Shown in pieces: positions 12,648 through 20,181 of a stretch of 22,926 nt of DNA. The notes beneath the pieces were generated by a model. It made no database searches, was not told the origin of the DNA, and saw only the letters and a program-made list of their open reading frames with translations. The stretch's first letter is position 1. Each line of letters starts with the position of its first letter. The translations under genes and the position numbers were made by a program. The stretch is from positions 1 to 22,926 of the forward strand of contig JAZDOT010000023.1 in the NCBI GenBank assembly GCA_043798355.1, read 5' to 3'. The stretch comes from JAZDOT01 sp043798355. Lineage in GTDB: Bacteria; Patescibacteriota; Gracilibacteria; Peribacterales; Peribacteraceae.

Positions 12648-14375
12648 TCATCTCCCAGGTCTCCATATGATGGAGTAGTCGATCTTGTCGAGAATCTGCC
12701 CGGAGCTGTTCCGCGAGAGGATGTGGTAGACATTCGTTCCGCGCCGGAGCGTCTGGAGCGAGGCGTCCGCGATGTAGTTCCATGTCGTTTTCCCGGCCTT
12801 ATAGAGTTGCAGGCGGTAACCGTTCACCCACATGCTGGTTGTCTCGGGAGAAGTCGTTCCTTCGATGAGCATCGCGCTCCCAGTTGCCGTATGCGACTTC
12901 CCCGGCGTCGGTCCGGTCACGGAGAGGCTCCCGGGCGCGAGCGGGGCGTTCTCCGGCATGACCTCTTCTTCGGGGGGAGGCGTGGAGAGACTCGATCCCG
13001 TTCCCGCTGCGGCGATGACTCCTTCCCCCTTCCCCTCTCCGTAGATGATCTGCATGGTGGCGGCCGGGCTCTTGTACCCGCCCGCATTGATGGCGACGGC
13101 GGAGAAGGTATTGAGCCCCGGAAGCATGTTCCCCAGCTTCGCATTGGCGAGATAACTCCACGTTTCATCTCCCGGCTTGAAGAGCTGGAGCCGGTAATCG
13201 TTGACGATGATGCCGACGGTGCCTGCTGGGGCGGTGCCGTTGATCTCAATGGTATCCCTGTCTGTCGCATAGGTTTCGCCGTTCTTCGCCGGAGAGACGA
13301 TTGCAGGTGCGGCAGGAGGCGTACGGTTCCTGCTCACATTCCTCTGTACCTTCGCCTGAACCGTGCCGTCCGCTGCCAATGCCTCTATGAGGAGAATGAC
13401 TTCGTCCTCGTCGGGGAGAGAGATCTCCCGGGAGAATGCGCGCGTGACCGGATCGAAAGGAACGAGGTACCCGTTGATACGGAGACGATCCACCGTCCCT
13501 GCGATCGTACCCGAGACGCGCACGATGCTGGCGGAGACCACCTCTCCCTCTTTCGGTTCGTTCACCGTGAGGACTTCCCCGTTCTCAGCCGACAGAGAAG
13601 GCGGCAGCATTTCCCCGCTGCCGCTCTTGGGGGTCGGCCGTGAGAGGAGGAGTTTCCGGCTTTCCTCAACGAACGGACGCATGAGCAAGGGGTCGAGGGG
13701 CGAACGGAACCGGTAGGGATCCCCCTCCACCAATCCCGTCGGCAACACGAGTTCCTGCCCTTCTCCGATGAACATGGGCATGTCTCTCCCCGTGAGAAGT
13801 GCCGAGATACCCAAGCCGTCCGCCGAGAAGACGGTCAGAGCGAATGGCGTGATCACCGCCTCGGTTTGCGAGGGAATCGTGAGGAGCATGGCGCTGGTTT
13901 CGATGTCGCGCTTGATACTGCCGGAGAAGGCCTGAATGGTGGGCGTCCTGACCCAGAGGGATCCCTTCGTCAGATCTATCGACCACTGTGACTGCTCCTC
14001 CCCCCTCTCGCTTTCCATGATCTCCGCCACCGTCGCCGTGTCGAGACGGAGCAAAGTGCCATCGAGAAACTCCAGTGTCGCGCGCGTGCCCTCTGATGTT
14101 TCGAGGCGGTCGCCGGGATACACCTTCATCGAAGATTCCGTCTTCTTCGGTTCCTGACCTGCAATGGAAACACCGACCGATCCGGGTCCGTCCACGGTGA
14201 GCAGGACGGCGTTCTGCCGGAGAGCATTCCCCACGCCGAACCAAGAGAGCACCTTCATCCCGATCACAACCAGAATGGCCGCCAGGAGAACGAGGAGGAT
14301 CAGGCTGCGCACGATCGCTCCGGTTACGGAGGGGGTTGCGAGCGGATAGGAGCCGTAGTGGCGGCGACGGAGCAT
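12648..14375 (-). CDS. Membrane-anchored FecR/Ig-like protein, 575 aa
   Basis: One hydrophobic helix (about residues 21-45) follows a basic N-terminus, giving an inside-N, outside-C anchor. Residues about 85-185 are FecR-like, with VYPGDRLETSEGTRATLEFLDG and then a strand-rich DLTKGSLWVRTP. Further on are Ig-like beta modules with related cores: INGYLVPFD, VNDYRLQLFKPGDETWSYLA and VNGYRLQLYKAGKTTWNYIA, spaced by Pro/Glu-rich linkers. FecR domains sense or bind at the envelope; no partner sigma factor gene is nearby, so a structural or surface-binding role is as likely. The ATG at 14375 (MLRRRHYG) is preferred: a -10-like TATCAT lies 10 nt upstream and the frame further up runs into a heptanucleotide repeat. 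Confidence 0.8.
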   Translation of the reverse strand: MLRRRHYGSYPLATPSVTGAIVRSLILLVLLAAILVVIGMKVLSWFGVGNALRQNAVLLTVDGPGSVGVSIAGQEPKKTESSMKVYPGDRLETSEGTRATLEFLDGTLLRLDTATVAEIMESERGEEQSQWSIDLTKGSLWVRTPTIQAFSGSIKRDIETSAMLLTIPSQTEAVITPFALTVFSADGLGISALLTGRDMPMFIGEGQELVLPTGLVEGDPYRFRSPLDPLLMRPFVEESRKLLLSRPTPKSGSGEMLPPSLSAENGEVLTVNEPKEGEVVSASIVRVSGTIAGTVDRLRINGYLVPFDPVTRAFSREISLPDEDEVILLIEALAADGTVQAKVQRNVSRNRTPPAAPAIVSPAKNGETYATDRDTIEINGTAPAGTVGIIVNDYRLQLFKPGDETWSYLANAKLGNMLPGLNTFSAVAINAGGYKSPAATMQIIYGEGKGEGVIAAAGTGSSLSTPPPEEEVMPENAPLAPGSLSVTGPTPGKSHTATGSAMLIEGTTSPETTSMWVNGYRLQLYKAGKTTWNYIADASLQTLRRGTNVYHILSRNSSGQILDKIDYSIIWRPGR

Positions 14376-14385
14376 GTGGAAGAGG

Positions 14386-14391
14386 ATGATA
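14386..14391 (-). promoter_or_regulatory. -10 box of FecR/Ig-like gene
   Basis: TATCAT on the minus strand (14391-14386) ends 10 nt before the ATG at 14375; an overlapping TATAGT lies just upstream. The resulting leader would be only a few nucleotides. No good -35. Confidence 0.4.
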
Positions 14392-14449
14392 CTATAAGGA
14401 TCTATCGTAGAGAAATATCCTTCTTGTGTGCAAGGGGTTCCCCTTTGGA

Positions 14450-14484
14450 GTTTTTGGTTGATTGTTTTTCGTTTTTCGTTCTTC
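14450..14484. repeat. Heptanucleotide array, GTTTTTC type
   Basis: Five 7-bp units in register: GTTTTTG, GTTGATT, GTTTTTC twice and GTTCTTC. It lies between the ATPase and FecR/Ig-like genes and faces an inverted copy 26 bp away. Confidence 0.65.
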
Positions 14485-14510
14485 GCTATCACTATTCATC
14501 TCAAATGGAT

Positions 14511-14534
14511 AACGAAAAACCAAAAACGAAAAAC
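14511..14534. repeat. Inverted copy of the heptanucleotide array, AACGAAA type
   Basis: AACGAAA, AACCAAA and AACGAAA in register, then a broken unit. It is the reverse-complement class of the array at 14450-14484, so the two could form a long imperfect hairpin in the gap after the ATPase stop. Confidence 0.6.
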
Positions 14535-14545
14535 TTGTGAACGTG

Positions 14546-15649
14546 TCATACGCTGACCCTGATGATCTCCGCCGCCGTCGAAATTCTCTTCTCTACGTAC
14601 TCCTGCCCCCATTCGCGCATGGTCCGATACCCTTCCTTTTTCGCCGTGTCCAGGATAGACGCAGCGGTTTCGTTCTGGAGAATCATCTCCCGTATCTGTG
14701 GCGTCACAATGAGGAGCTCCGCAACACTCGTCTGGCCTCCGTAGGTTTTCGCATCGGCGGCATCGCACTCGGCGCCCTCTCTGCTGCATTCCGGCGTGAG
14801 CGTCCGCACGAGACGCTGAGCGAGGATGGCACGGAGAGCCGGCGCGAAGGTGTACGGGCTCACTCCCATGGAGAGGAGGCGGGGAATGGCTTCCACCGCG
14901 GAGTTCGTGTGGAGGGTCGAGAGCACGAGGTGTCCCGTGAGCGCCGCGTCCACGGCGGTCTGCGCGGTCTCCAGATCACGGATCTCTCCGACGAGGATGA
15001 CGTCCGGATCATGGCGGAGCACCGCGCGCAGCCCGGTTGCGAATGTGTAGTCATGGTCGAAGTCCACCTGACTCTGGACGATTCCAGTCAGTTCATACTC
15101 GATCGGATTTTCGAGGGTGATGATGTTCCGTTCCGTTCCGACGATCGTCTGGATGAGCGCGTAGAGCGTCGTCGTTTTCCCGGATCCCGTCGGTCCCGTG
15201 ACGAGGATGAGACCGTTCGGGAGTTGCACGAGCTGCGCCAGTTTCTCATGGATTTCTCTGGGGAGACCCAGTTGCTGAAGCGGGACGATCCCCCGTCTCG
15301 GGTCCAGGAGGCGGAGTGTGAACGTCTCCCCGAACCGGGTCGGCATGCTTGCGACGCGGACGTTCACGACCCTCCCCGGCGCCTCGAACGTATACTGACC
15401 ATCCTGCGGAATATTCGTCACGTTCAGTTTCAATTTTGAGAGGAACTTCACGTGACGTACCAGCTGGTCGTACGCTTCGGGTGTGAGGTGTGCGATGCCC
15501 GAGAGGACCCCGTGGAGGCGCACTTCCGCCCGGACGTATTCTTTCTCGGGCGAGAAGTGGATATCCGAAAGATTCTTCTCGACTGCGAAGGCCTGGAGAG
15601 CGCTCAGGAGAGATTTGCCGTCCATGGATTCCCATGCGTTTTGAGACAT
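14546..15649 (-). CDS. GspE/PilB-type secretion ATPase, short form, 367 aa
   Basis: This cytoplasmic hexameric ATPase would drive assembly of a type IV pilus or related system. The ATPase core is complete: Walker A GPTGSGKT (152-159), an Asp-box LENPIEYEL (179-187), Walker B VILVGE (217-222) and a His-box HLVLSTLHTN (240-249). The C-terminus (VAELL ... GYRTMREWG ... AAEIIRV) follows the GspE/PilB pattern rather than PilT. The N-terminal MshEN-like domain of full PilB is missing, and the four-cysteine zinc site is reduced to C288 and C295. No pilin, PilC or PilD gene is nearby. The ATG at 15649 follows an extended -10 box by 10 nt; the ATG at 15661 overlaps that box. Confidence 0.88.
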   Translation of the reverse strand: MSQNAWESMDGKSLLSALQAFAVEKNLSDIHFSPEKEYVRAEVRLHGVLSGIAHLTPEAYDQLVRHVKFLSKLKLNVTNIPQDGQYTFEAPGRVVNVRVASMPTRFGETFTLRLLDPRRGIVPLQQLGLPREIHEKLAQLVQLPNGLILVTGPTGSGKTTTLYALIQTIVGTERNIITLENPIEYELTGIVQSQVDFDHDYTFATGLRAVLRHDPDVILVGEIRDLETAQTAVDAALTGHLVLSTLHTNSAVEAIPRLLSMGVSPYTFAPALRAILAQRLVRTLTPECSREGAECDAADAKTYGGQTSVAELLIVTPQIREMILQNETAASILDTAKKEGYRTMREWGQEYVEKRISTAAEIIRVSV

Positions 15650-15659
15650 AAATCCTACC

Positions 15660-15668
15660 ATTCTATCA
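15660..15668 (-). promoter_or_regulatory. Extended -10 of GspE/PilB-type gene
   Basis: TGATAGAAT on the minus strand fits an extended -10 and ends 10 nt before the ATG at 15649. It lies back to back with the rightward PBP promoter, 15 nt away. Confidence 0.6.
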
Positions 15669-15683
15669 CAGACTGCCTGATCG

Positions 15684-15692
15684 TGCTACGCT
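15684..15692 (+). promoter_or_regulatory. Extended -10 of PBP gene
   Basis: TGCTACGCT fits TGnTAnnnT. The hexamer ends 10 nt before the GTG at 15703, giving a leader of about 4 nt. Confidence 0.55.
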
Positions 15693-15702
15693 TCTCTCCA
15701 CT

Positions 15703-18240
15703 GTGCGCATCGATCATTCCTCGTCCTCTGAGACCCAGAGAAGGCGCTCACTTCACCAGCGCATGCTCGTTGTCCATGCGGCGTTTTTGCTTTGCCTGCT
15801 GGTGATCGTCGCCCGTTTGATCGAATTGCAGATTCTGCGCGGGGAAGAGTACCGGCAGCTCGCGCAGGCCCAGCACTATGGGGGAGTCGTCCTTCCGGCG
15901 AAACGCGGGGAGATCCTGTCACGGAACACCAAAACAAATGAAACAAGCATTCTCGCCACCAATACGACATTGGACATGATTTACGTCGATCCGGTGATCG
16001 TCGATGATCCGGCACTCATTGCGGAAACGCTCTCCGCGACACTCCTCACGGATGAGTTTCATGCGTTTTGCACTGCGGGCGACGGACACTGTCCGCGCGA
16101 ACTCATTCCGCTGTATGCATCGGCGTTCGATCCCCTCGCGAAAGTCGCGAAAATTCAGTCCGGTTCCCTCCTCGAACCGAGGCGCCTGCGCATCACCGAA
16201 CAACCTGATTTGACTGCTTCTCTCCCCGATCTCACGGAAGCGCGCAGACTCTTTGCGCGCGATATCGAACGGCGCATCGGAGAGAAACGTGTAACCTTCG
16301 TTCCTCTCGTTTACAGCGCGACGAAGATGCAGGTGCGTGCCGTGCAGGACGCAGGCATCGCCGGTATCAGTATCAATGAACAATCAAGACTCATCTATGC
16401 GGATCCCGAAACGATCGATCAGGGGCGCGTGGGATCCATCGCACGCAAACTTGCCGAACCGCTGGGCATCGATGCCACTGCTCTCCAGAATCTCCTTCGG
16501 AGCCGACCGCTGCGTTACGTCCCCATCATGCGCAGGCTTCCCCCGAAGCTCTCCGCGGCACTCCGTGATGCTCTCCTTCAGTCGCTCCGTGCAACGCGTG
16601 AGAAGAGGCAAGCGGCAGCGACGCGCGAAGCGGCAGAACAGATCCAGGATCCGCTCCGCAGCATTGCGTTGATTGCGGAACACTGGCGCTACTACCCTGA
16701 TGGCACCATCGCTTCGCACGTCGTCGGTTTTCTCAATGCCGTTCAGGAATCGCAGTATGGCATCGAACGGACGTTCGACCCGCAGCTCCGCGGTCAGGAA
16801 GGCCTCATCAACACCGTGAGCGATCCGCAGGGGGGACAGATTCTCACGGCCGAGCAGTCCATTATCGATCCCAAGGACGGGGATACCATCGTCCTGACGA
16901 TCGACAGGTTCGTGCAGAAATTCGTCGAGACGGTCATGGAGGAAGGCGTGAAGAAGTACCAGGCGGAGAGCGGACAGGCCATCGTCATGGATCCGTATAC
17001 GGGACGGATCATCGCCATGGCCAACATCCCCCTGTTCGACAGCAACGATTACGGAACGGTCTATGAAAAAGAACCTCTCTACCTCGATGCGGGCAAGCGC
17101 AAGGAGATCGTGGTGGAAGTAACCGATCCTCAGGCGAACGCTTTCATCATGAGGTCCTACATGGACGACATTTTCACGGAGGAAGGGCGCGCGCTCCTCA
17201 GTGAAGAGCGTCGCAAACAACTGGATGATCTGGAGCAGCTCTACCGGCTCAGAGACATCGTCCGCTACTACCTCTACCTCGGGGAGAACAACCGCTGGGA
17301 GATCTTCCCGACGGACGAGCCGGACATCTGGCTGAAGTATCAGAACAACATCGGCGTCGGGGCATACCTGAACCGTGCGGTCCAATCCATCTACGAACCG
17401 GGTTCGGTGCTCAAGCCGATTACGATGTCCATCGCCATCGATCAGGGGGAAGTCACTCCGTCCGACACCTACGACGACAAGGCTCCCGTGAAAGTGGACG
17501 AGTACACCATCAAGAACGCGCTCAATATCTACTACGGGAAGGTAACGATGACAAACTGCCTCGAATTCTCCATCAACACGTGCATGACGACCGTCTCCAC
17601 CAAATTGGGCCGGAAGCTCTTCTACACCATGCTCGACCGCTTCGGCTTCGGTCGCGTGACGGGGATCGAATTGGAAGATGAGCAGCCCGGAGAAATCGAG
17701 CCGTGGCGCAAGTGGAGCAATTCCCTCCTTGCCACTTCCGCATTCGGACAGGGTCTGTCCTCCACTCCCCTTCAGGTCATCACAGGATGGTGCGCACTCG
17801 CGAACGGCGGGAAGCTCATGCGTCCCACGATCGTCGACAGTATCGTCCGCACAAACGGAACGATCGAAACAACCCAGCCGAAAGTGCTCGATCAGGTTAT
17901 TACGTCCGACACCTCCGCGACGATCACCGCCATGCTCGTGAGCTCCGTCCGGAACGGCTATGCGAAAGTAGCGGGCGTCAAGGGGTACCGGATCGCAGGG
18001 AAGACCGGAACCAGCCAGATCGCCGGCCCGGGCGGAAAGTACGAGACGGGCACCGGTTCCACGATCGCCTCCTTCATGGGGTATGCGCCCATCGATCATC
18101 CGAAGTTCGTCATCCTCGTGAAGCTCGACCGCCCGCGCGCGCCGGGGATCGTCCACGGAGCGCAGGCGGCCGCACCGATTTTCAAGGAGATCGCGGAGTT
18201 TCTCTTCAAATACTACGGCATTCCGCCGGATGAACCGTGA
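15703..18240 (+). CDS. Class B penicillin-binding protein (PBP2/FtsI-like), 845 aa
   Basis: A transpeptidase that cross-links peptidoglycan outside the membrane. One membrane helix (about 21-40) anchors it. A dimerisation region with a roughly 230-residue spread precedes the transpeptidase domain, whose three motifs are intact: SVLK (Ser568, Lys571), SIN (623-625) and KTGT (767-770). Between ANIPLFDSNDY (to 450) and NRAVQSIYEPGS (557-568) there are about 100 extra residues, charged and helical, where most FtsI proteins have a short link. Length is above the usual 550-700. Whether it serves division or elongation cannot be decided: no ftsW, rodA or mra genes are adjacent. A GTG start is used, with an extended -10 box 10 nt upstream. 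Confidence 0.93.
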   Translation: MRIDHSSSSETQRRRSLHQRMLVVHAAFLLCLLVIVARLIELQILRGEEYRQLAQAQHYGGVVLPAKRGEILSRNTKTNETSILATNTTLDMIYVDPVIVDDPALIAETLSATLLTDEFHAFCTAGDGHCPRELIPLYASAFDPLAKVAKIQSGSLLEPRRLRITEQPDLTASLPDLTEARRLFARDIERRIGEKRVTFVPLVYSATKMQVRAVQDAGIAGISINEQSRLIYADPETIDQGRVGSIARKLAEPLGIDATALQNLLRSRPLRYVPIMRRLPPKLSAALRDALLQSLRATREKRQAAATREAAEQIQDPLRSIALIAEHWRYYPDGTIASHVVGFLNAVQESQYGIERTFDPQLRGQEGLINTVSDPQGGQILTAEQSIIDPKDGDTIVLTIDRFVQKFVETVMEEGVKKYQAESGQAIVMDPYTGRIIAMANIPLFDSNDYGTVYEKEPLYLDAGKRKEIVVEVTDPQANAFIMRSYMDDIFTEEGRALLSEERRKQLDDLEQLYRLRDIVRYYLYLGENNRWEIFPTDEPDIWLKYQNNIGVGAYLNRAVQSIYEPGSVLKPITMSIAIDQGEVTPSDTYDDKAPVKVDEYTIKNALNIYYGKVTMTNCLEFSINTCMTTVSTKLGRKLFYTMLDRFGFGRVTGIELEDEQPGEIEPWRKWSNSLLATSAFGQGLSSTPLQVITGWCALANGGKLMRPTIVDSIVRTNGTIETTQPKVLDQVITSDTSATITAMLVSSVRNGYAKVAGVKGYRIAGKTGTSQIAGPGGKYETGTGSTIASFMGYAPIDHPKFVILVKLDRPRAPGIVHGAQAAAPIFKEIAEFLFKYYGIPPDEP

Positions 18241-18261
18241 AGCTTCCCGCGTTCGCTATCG

Positions 18262-18289
18262 AGCGATCAGCGTTCAGCGTACAGCGATC
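18262..18289. repeat. Heptanucleotide array, AGCGATC type
   Basis: Four 7-bp units in register (AGCGATC, AGCGTTC, AGCGTAC, AGCGATC) fill the middle of the 102-nt gap between the converging PBP and glmS genes. A looser CGCGTTC unit precedes them at 18248. Confidence 0.75.
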
Positions 18290-18315
18290 AGTAATGAAAG
18301 CTAACTAAGAAGCTA

Positions 18316-18335
18316 CCCTTAGGCTTCGCTCAGGG
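18316..18335. repeat. Small hairpin between PBP and glmS
   Basis: CCCT (18316-18319) pairs with AGGG (18332-18335), with AG/CT inside after one mismatch. It resembles the dispersed CCCTGAGCGAAG-type palindromes of many bacteria. No T-run follows on either strand in the right place, so it is a poor terminator. Confidence 0.35.
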
Positions 18336-18342
18336 CAAAAAG

Positions 18343-20115
18343 CTATTTTACAGTAACGCTTTTTGCCAGATTCCGCGGCATGTCAGGATTCTTCCCACGC
18401 TGCACGGCAAGGAAGTAGGCGAGGATCTGCACGGGGATGATATTCACGATCGCCTGAGCCGCGAGAGCATCCGGAACGCGGATCCACTCGTCGAACACGT
18501 CGTGCTTTTCGGGTCCGATCCCGATGATGAAGCCGCCCCGCGCTTTCAGTTCCATGGCATTGGAGAGGATGTCAGAAGTCACCTCGTCCTTTCCGAGCAG
18601 CGCGATACACGGGACCCCGTAGTCGATCAGCGCAATGGGACCGTGCTTGAGTTCGCCGCCGGCGAATCCTTCCGCGTGAACGTAACTCACTTCCTGGATC
18701 TTGATGGCGCTCTCGAGGGCCATGGGGTAGTTCCAGCTCTTCCCGATGATGTAGAGGTGTTCATGACCGCTGATGCGCTCGGCGAGTGCCTTGAGGCGGT
18801 CGATGTAGCGCGGGTTCAGCATGTCGTTGATCATCCCGCCGGTCTCGAGCAGGAGCAGTTTCCCCTCATTCAGTTTGTCGGCGAGGGCGTAGGCGATCAG
18901 GAGGAGCACGGCCATCTGGCCGGTGAGGGCTTTCGTGGAGGCGACCGCGCGTTCCGGTCCGGCGTTGATGAGCAAAGCATAGTCCGCCTCGCGGTGGATG
19001 GTGGACCCTTCGACGTTCACAATGGCGAGCACTTTCGAACCTTTAGCCTTCGCGATCTTCATCGCTTCGAGAACATCGGCCGTCTCGCCGCTCTGGCTGA
19101 CGACGATGAGGAGGCTCTCGGGTTTGAGGAAGTGGTGGTAGAGCTTGAACTCGCTCGCCGGAGCGTAATTCACATGTCTCTGAGCGATGACGGAGAAGAA
19201 ATACTCCGCTGCCATGCAGGCCTTGCCGGCCGTTCCGCATCCCGCGAGGAAGGTTCCCTGGGCACTGCGAATGGCTTCCGCAATCGTCAGGATGTCCGCC
19301 TCATTCTGGTTGATGGCGCGCACGATGGAATCCTTCTGATCCATGATCTCCTTCAGCATGAAGTGGCGGTATGCGCCCTTCTCCGCCTGCGAGGCCGACC
19401 AGGTGATTTCGATACTGCGCTTGGAGACCTCCCGTCCGCTCCCGATCTCCGTGAAGAGGATGTTCTTGCCGTCCGTGACAACCATTTCCCCGTCATCCAG
19501 ATAGTGGACGGTGCGCGTATGTGCGAGAAAGGCGGGGATATCCGAAGCAATGTAGTACGCATCCTCCCCCACTCCGATAATGAGCGGAGAACCGAAGCGC
19601 GCGGCAACGAGAGTATGCGACACACTCTGGAGCGCGACGAAGGCGTAACGGCCATGCAACTGCTGACTGACGGCGCGCGCCGCGGAGGCGAAGTCGCCTG
19701 TTTTTGCGAGCGCATCCTCGAGGAGGTGCGGGAGAACCTCCGTATCGGTCTCGGAACGGAACGTGTGTCCGCGGGTGATGAGGCCTCTCCGCAATTCCTG
19801 ATAGTTCTCGATGATCCCGTTATGGACGACGGCGATTGTACCCGCTTCATTCAGATGCGGATGTGCGTTCTGCTGCGTGACTCCTCCGTGCGTGGCCCAG
19901 CGCGTGTGGCCGATGGCGACGGAGGAGGACTGCGGGAAATCGTTCGGGTCGACCTCGCTGATTTTCCCCGTTTCCTTGTGTACCAAAATGGTCTTTTCAA
20001 CATTCGCCGCGATCCCCCACGAGTCGTACCCGCGGTACTCCAAATTCTTCAATCCAGCGATGACGAGAGGCATCGCATCACTGCGCTTCCCGGTGTAAGC
20101 GAAGATCCCGCACAT
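18343..20115 (-). CDS. glmS: Glutamine-fructose-6-phosphate aminotransferase, 590 aa
   Basis: GlmS makes glucosamine-6-phosphate from fructose-6-phosphate and glutamine, the first step towards UDP-GlcNAc for peptidoglycan. The N-terminal glutaminase begins MCGIFAYTG, leaving Cys1 as the catalytic nucleophile after Met removal. HTRWATHG and HNGIIENY are intact. Two SIS sugar-isomerase domains follow, with SQSGETADV and AEGFAGGELKHGP. The C-terminus NLAKSVTV matches the sugar-binding tail of known GlmS. The length is near the usual 600. The ATG at 20115 is required because Cys must be residue 2; a frame extension to 20166 is not used. A strong promoter lies upstream and no glmS ribozyme is visible in the roughly 5-nt leader. 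Confidence 0.97.
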   Translation of the reverse strand: MCGIFAYTGKRSDAMPLVIAGLKNLEYRGYDSWGIAANVEKTILVHKETGKISEVDPNDFPQSSSVAIGHTRWATHGGVTQQNAHPHLNEAGTIAVVHNGIIENYQELRRGLITRGHTFRSETDTEVLPHLLEDALAKTGDFASAARAVSQQLHGRYAFVALQSVSHTLVAARFGSPLIIGVGEDAYYIASDIPAFLAHTRTVHYLDDGEMVVTDGKNILFTEIGSGREVSKRSIEITWSASQAEKGAYRHFMLKEIMDQKDSIVRAINQNEADILTIAEAIRSAQGTFLAGCGTAGKACMAAEYFFSVIAQRHVNYAPASEFKLYHHFLKPESLLIVVSQSGETADVLEAMKIAKAKGSKVLAIVNVEGSTIHREADYALLINAGPERAVASTKALTGQMAVLLLIAYALADKLNEGKLLLLETGGMINDMLNPRYIDRLKALAERISGHEHLYIIGKSWNYPMALESAIKIQEVSYVHAEGFAGGELKHGPIALIDYGVPCIALLGKDEVTSDILSNAMELKARGGFIIGIGPEKHDVFDEWIRVPDALAAQAIVNIIPVQILAYFLAVQRGKNPDMPRNLAKSVTVK

Positions 20116-20126
20116 AGAACTTCGAA

Positions 20127-20154
20127 AGTGTAGGGAGTTTTGGCTTCGTGTCAA
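20127..20154 (-). promoter_or_regulatory. glmS promoter
   Basis: On the minus strand a perfect TTGACA (20154-20149), a 16-bp spacer and TACACT (20132-20127) form a sigma-70 promoter. The start would lie about 4-5 nt before the ATG at 20115, leaving no room for a ribozyme or a Shine-Dalgarno sequence. Confidence 0.75.
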
Positions 20155-20181
20155 CGAACTTCGCATAGTTTGATGTCCCGC

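Noticed and set aside
14546..15649. PilT retraction ATPase
   Set aside because: The length is PilT-like, but the C-terminal pattern ending AAEIIRV and the residual cysteines fit GspE/PilB better.
20100..20130. glmS ribozyme
   Set aside because: The promoter leaves a leader of only about 5 nt and no ribozyme-like structure fits.
16384..20133. Long open frames antisense to the PBP (590 codons) and glmS (543 codons)
   Set aside because: Shadows of strongly conserved genes; translations are rich in Asp, Arg, Glu and His with no domain pattern.
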